Positions 62,229-64,000 of a stretch of DNA of 64,000 bases are shown here, one piece after another. A program made the position numbers and the translations under genes. This DNA is from Uliginosibacterium paludis (GTDB lineage: Bacteria; Pseudomonadota; Gammaproteobacteria; Burkholderiales; Rhodocyclaceae): positions 310,001-374,000 of the forward strand of contig NZ_JBDIVF010000002.1 in the NCBI RefSeq assembly GCF_039631355.1, in the 5' to 3' direction. Below the pieces are notes generated by a model. The model saw nothing but the letters and a program-made list of their open reading frames with translations, was not told where the DNA came from and ran no database searches. Position 1 is the first letter of the stretch. Every line of letters begins with the position of its first letter.

Positions 62229-63215
62229 ATGCAGCAGCGCTTGTCCCGCTTCATTCTCGAACTCTACGAACGGGCCCAGCAGGCCGACCCCGCCCGCTTC
62301 CATCTGGAAGCCTACCAGTCGGCGCGCGGACTGATCCGCTTCGATTCGGCCGGCATGATCTCCTTCTTTCCGCGCAGCGATGGCAGCCTGGCCATCACCT
62401 CCGTACTGCCCTTCGAATCCCATCCGGACAAGCCCGCGCTGCGCGCCGAGCTGGTTGGCGAGGAACGTTACGACCCGCAGCACGGCTATCGCGGGCCCGA
62501 TCCACTGCTGGCCAAAGCGCTGAGTCAGCAGGGGCAGGCCCATGTGCTGCCCTGTGCCGCACTGAAAGACCCGGGCGTGCAGGAATACACGCGCCGCTCG
62601 GACACCGCACAGGCCGCAGCCATGGCCTTCACCCACGCCTCGGGCCGGGTCGACGTCTGCTCGATGTGGCGCGCCACTCACAAGGCCGTGTTCACTGCCA
62701 GGGATCAGCGCATGGTCGGCCTGATTACCAGCCACCTGCGTCAGGCCATCACGCTCAACCGCCGCATGCGGGGCAGCACGCTCGAGGAGCTGGGCGGCGA
62801 GAACCAGATCATCGCCGACCGCAGCGGCCTGATCCGCCACATCGACGATGGCGCGCTGCTCCTGCTGCGGCGCGAATACCCGGGCTGGCTCTCCAGCCTG
62901 CTGCCGATCGAACTCGTCTCCGCCCTGACCGCCAGCGCCGCACAACGCCACATCGGTAAACACATCGAAGTCAGCCTGCGACCGCTGGCGGAACTCATCC
63001 GCCTGGAGCTGCGGCCGCGCGCAGCAGGCGAGCGCCTCACCCAAGCGGAACTGCGCGTCGTGGACATGATCGTGCGGCATGGCAACTACAAGGCCGCAGC
63101 CCGGGCCATTGGCGTCTCGCCGGCCACCATCCGCAACCAGCTGCATGTCATTTATCGCAAGCTGGGTATCCGCAGCAAGGTCGAGCTGGTCCGCCAGTTC
63201 AGCCGCCCGCACTGA
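62229..63215 (+). CDS. LuxR-family transcriptional regulator
   Basis: This 328-residue protein has a sensory N-terminal region (about 1-250) lacking a clear autoinducer, PAS or GAF signature. The C-terminal LuxR HTH covers about 262-320 (LTQAELRVVDMIVRHGNYKAAAR, then VSPATIRNQLHVIYRKLGI). No AHL synthase is adjacent. The 253-bp upstream gap holds a short inverted repeat (GATGC..GCATC) but no clear operator. Confidence 0.88.
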   Translation: MQQRLSRFILELYERAQQADPARFHLEAYQSARGLIRFDSAGMISFFPRSDGSLAITSVLPFESHPDKPALRAELVGEERYDPQHGYRGPDPLLAKALSQQGQAHVLPCAALKDPGVQEYTRRSDTAQAAAMAFTHASGRVDVCSMWRATHKAVFTARDQRMVGLITSHLRQAITLNRRMRGSTLEELGGENQIIADRSGLIRHIDDGALLLLRREYPGWLSSLLPIELVSALTASAAQRHIGKHIEVSLRPLAELIRLELRPRAAGERLTQAELRVVDMIVRHGNYKAAARAIGVSPATIRNQLHVIYRKLGIRSKVELVRQFSRPH

Positions 63216-63287
63216 AGCCGCGCACGAATCCGTCATCGGCCTGGGCTATCCTGTCAGCTGTTTCATGCCCCAAGCGAAAGCCGTCTC

Positions 63288-63836
63288 ATGCAATTCAGGA
63301 ATCGTCCGAACGAATGTGTCACCACCACCGATGGCCGCGAGATCTGGGTCTCGCGCAGCGTCACGGTGGCAGTCTGCATCCTGCTGGTCTGCGAAGGCCG
63401 CCCCTACATCCTGGTGAATCAGCGCGGGCCGGGCGCGCCCGACTGCCGCGGCATGTGGAACCTGCCCTGCGGCTATCTGGATTACGACGAGTCGACGACT
63501 GAAGCCGCCGTGCGCGAAGTGTGGGAAGAATGCGGCGTGAATGCCCTCGAACTGCTGACCCACGCCGATTGCGAATTCTTCAGCCAGCCCTGGGATATCA
63601 GCTCCGTGCCGCATGACAACCGCCAGAACGTGACCATCCATCACGGCCTGCATGCGCAGGTGAATGCCCTGCCTGCGGTCAGCAACGCGCACAACGAGCC
63701 GGGCGAGACCTCCGACATCCGCTGGCTGCCGCTGGAGGAAGTGGACTCGCTCGAATTCGCCTTCCGCCATCGCGAGCGCATCACGCTCTACCTGCAGCAT
63801 CTCGCCCGCAGCGCAGGCATTCACTACCCGGCCTGA
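63288..63836 (+). CDS. NUDIX hydrolase
   Basis: This 182-residue protein has a complete Nudix box in GYLDYDESTTEAAVREVWEE followed by CGV, at about 62-84. It hydrolyses a nucleoside-diphosphate derivative of unknown identity. It is not closely similar to the 139-residue NUDIX protein at 20341. The context, downstream of a LuxR gene, gives no clue to substrate. Confidence 0.9.
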   Translation: MQFRNRPNECVTTTDGREIWVSRSVTVAVCILLVCEGRPYILVNQRGPGAPDCRGMWNLPCGYLDYDESTTEAAVREVWEECGVNALELLTHADCEFFSQPWDISSVPHDNRQNVTIHHGLHAQVNALPAVSNAHNEPGETSDIRWLPLEEVDSLEFAFRHRERITLYLQHLARSAGIHYPA

Positions 63837-63854
63837 AGCACGCAGGCCGGGGGC

Positions 63855-64000
63855 TCAATCCATCTGCTCGCGCAGTGCCCGCGCCTTGCCCTCATAGAAG
63901 CTGGCGGAAGCCTTGTTGCCGGTCTTGCCGAAGCGGCCGGCAACGGCCTGTGCCGCCTTCGATGCGCTGTCAAAGGCACGGATCAGGGTGTTGCGATCCT
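63855..64000 (-). CDS. C-terminal end of an unknown protein (cut by window edge)
   Basis: The last 48 residues are visible on the minus strand: Ala/Lys/Arg-rich and helical (RAFDSASKAAQAVAGRF, then SFYEGKARALREQMD). The stop is at 63855-63857. The start and the rest of the gene lie beyond base 64000, so no function can be given. Confidence 0.6.
   Translation of the reverse strand, partial: DRNTLIRAFDSASKAAQAVAGRFGKTGNKASASFYEGKARALREQMD

Overview
This 64 kb window is chromosomal DNA of a high-GC Gram-negative bacterium, most likely a betaproteobacterium and perhaps Rhodocyclales-like. That is an inference from the gene families and from a DUF971-ubiE-Tim44-ubiJ order. No rRNA, tRNA, CRISPR array or prophage was seen. 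Gene density is high, with short gaps and several ATGA stop/start overlaps.

Layout. 1-24.4 kb is mostly housekeeping and transport: LysR/MFS pair, FHA-EAL signalling protein, MATE pump, exonuclease I, SelO, a zinc-type TonB receptor, a gamma-carbonic anhydrase, AMP nucleosidase, ribB behind an FMN riboswitch, a prolyl-tRNA deacylase, an orphan TRAP binding protein, and a chemoreceptor with a secreted Cache protein. 24.4-29.4 kb is an accessory zone of lower GC: a short integron cassette array (three cassettes, two canonical attC sites, one degenerate end, no integrase), repeats and a decayed IS110-type transposase fragment. 29.4-36.6 kb holds a Suv3-like RNA helicase, an SOS-box-controlled UmuD-like protein lacking both catalytic residues, peptidyl-dipeptidase Dcp and a DHA2 exporter. 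36.7-45.5 kb carries pectin/rhamnogalacturonan functions: a PL9-like lyase, a divergent CE12 esterase and a large CE12 lipoprotein with a polyserine linker, with esterase, thioesterase and deacylase genes between them.

45.6-49 kb is a zinc locus: a BbZIP-like ZIP transporter, a Zur-type Fur regulator, a second His-rich ZIP and a COG0523 GTPase. The palindrome before the regulator (ATGCAAC-N3-GTTGCA) recurs twice before the TonB receptor at 10.8 kb, suggesting one Zur regulon. 49-55.8 kb contains an unknown 546-aa protein, phoBR (phoR apparently starting at ATT), ubiE and ubiJ. 55.8-60.2 kb is nrdAB (class Ia ribonucleotide reductase) behind a cobalamin riboswitch. The end holds a polyserine HEXXH lipoprotein, a LuxR regulator, a NUDIX hydrolase and the C-terminal end of one more gene.
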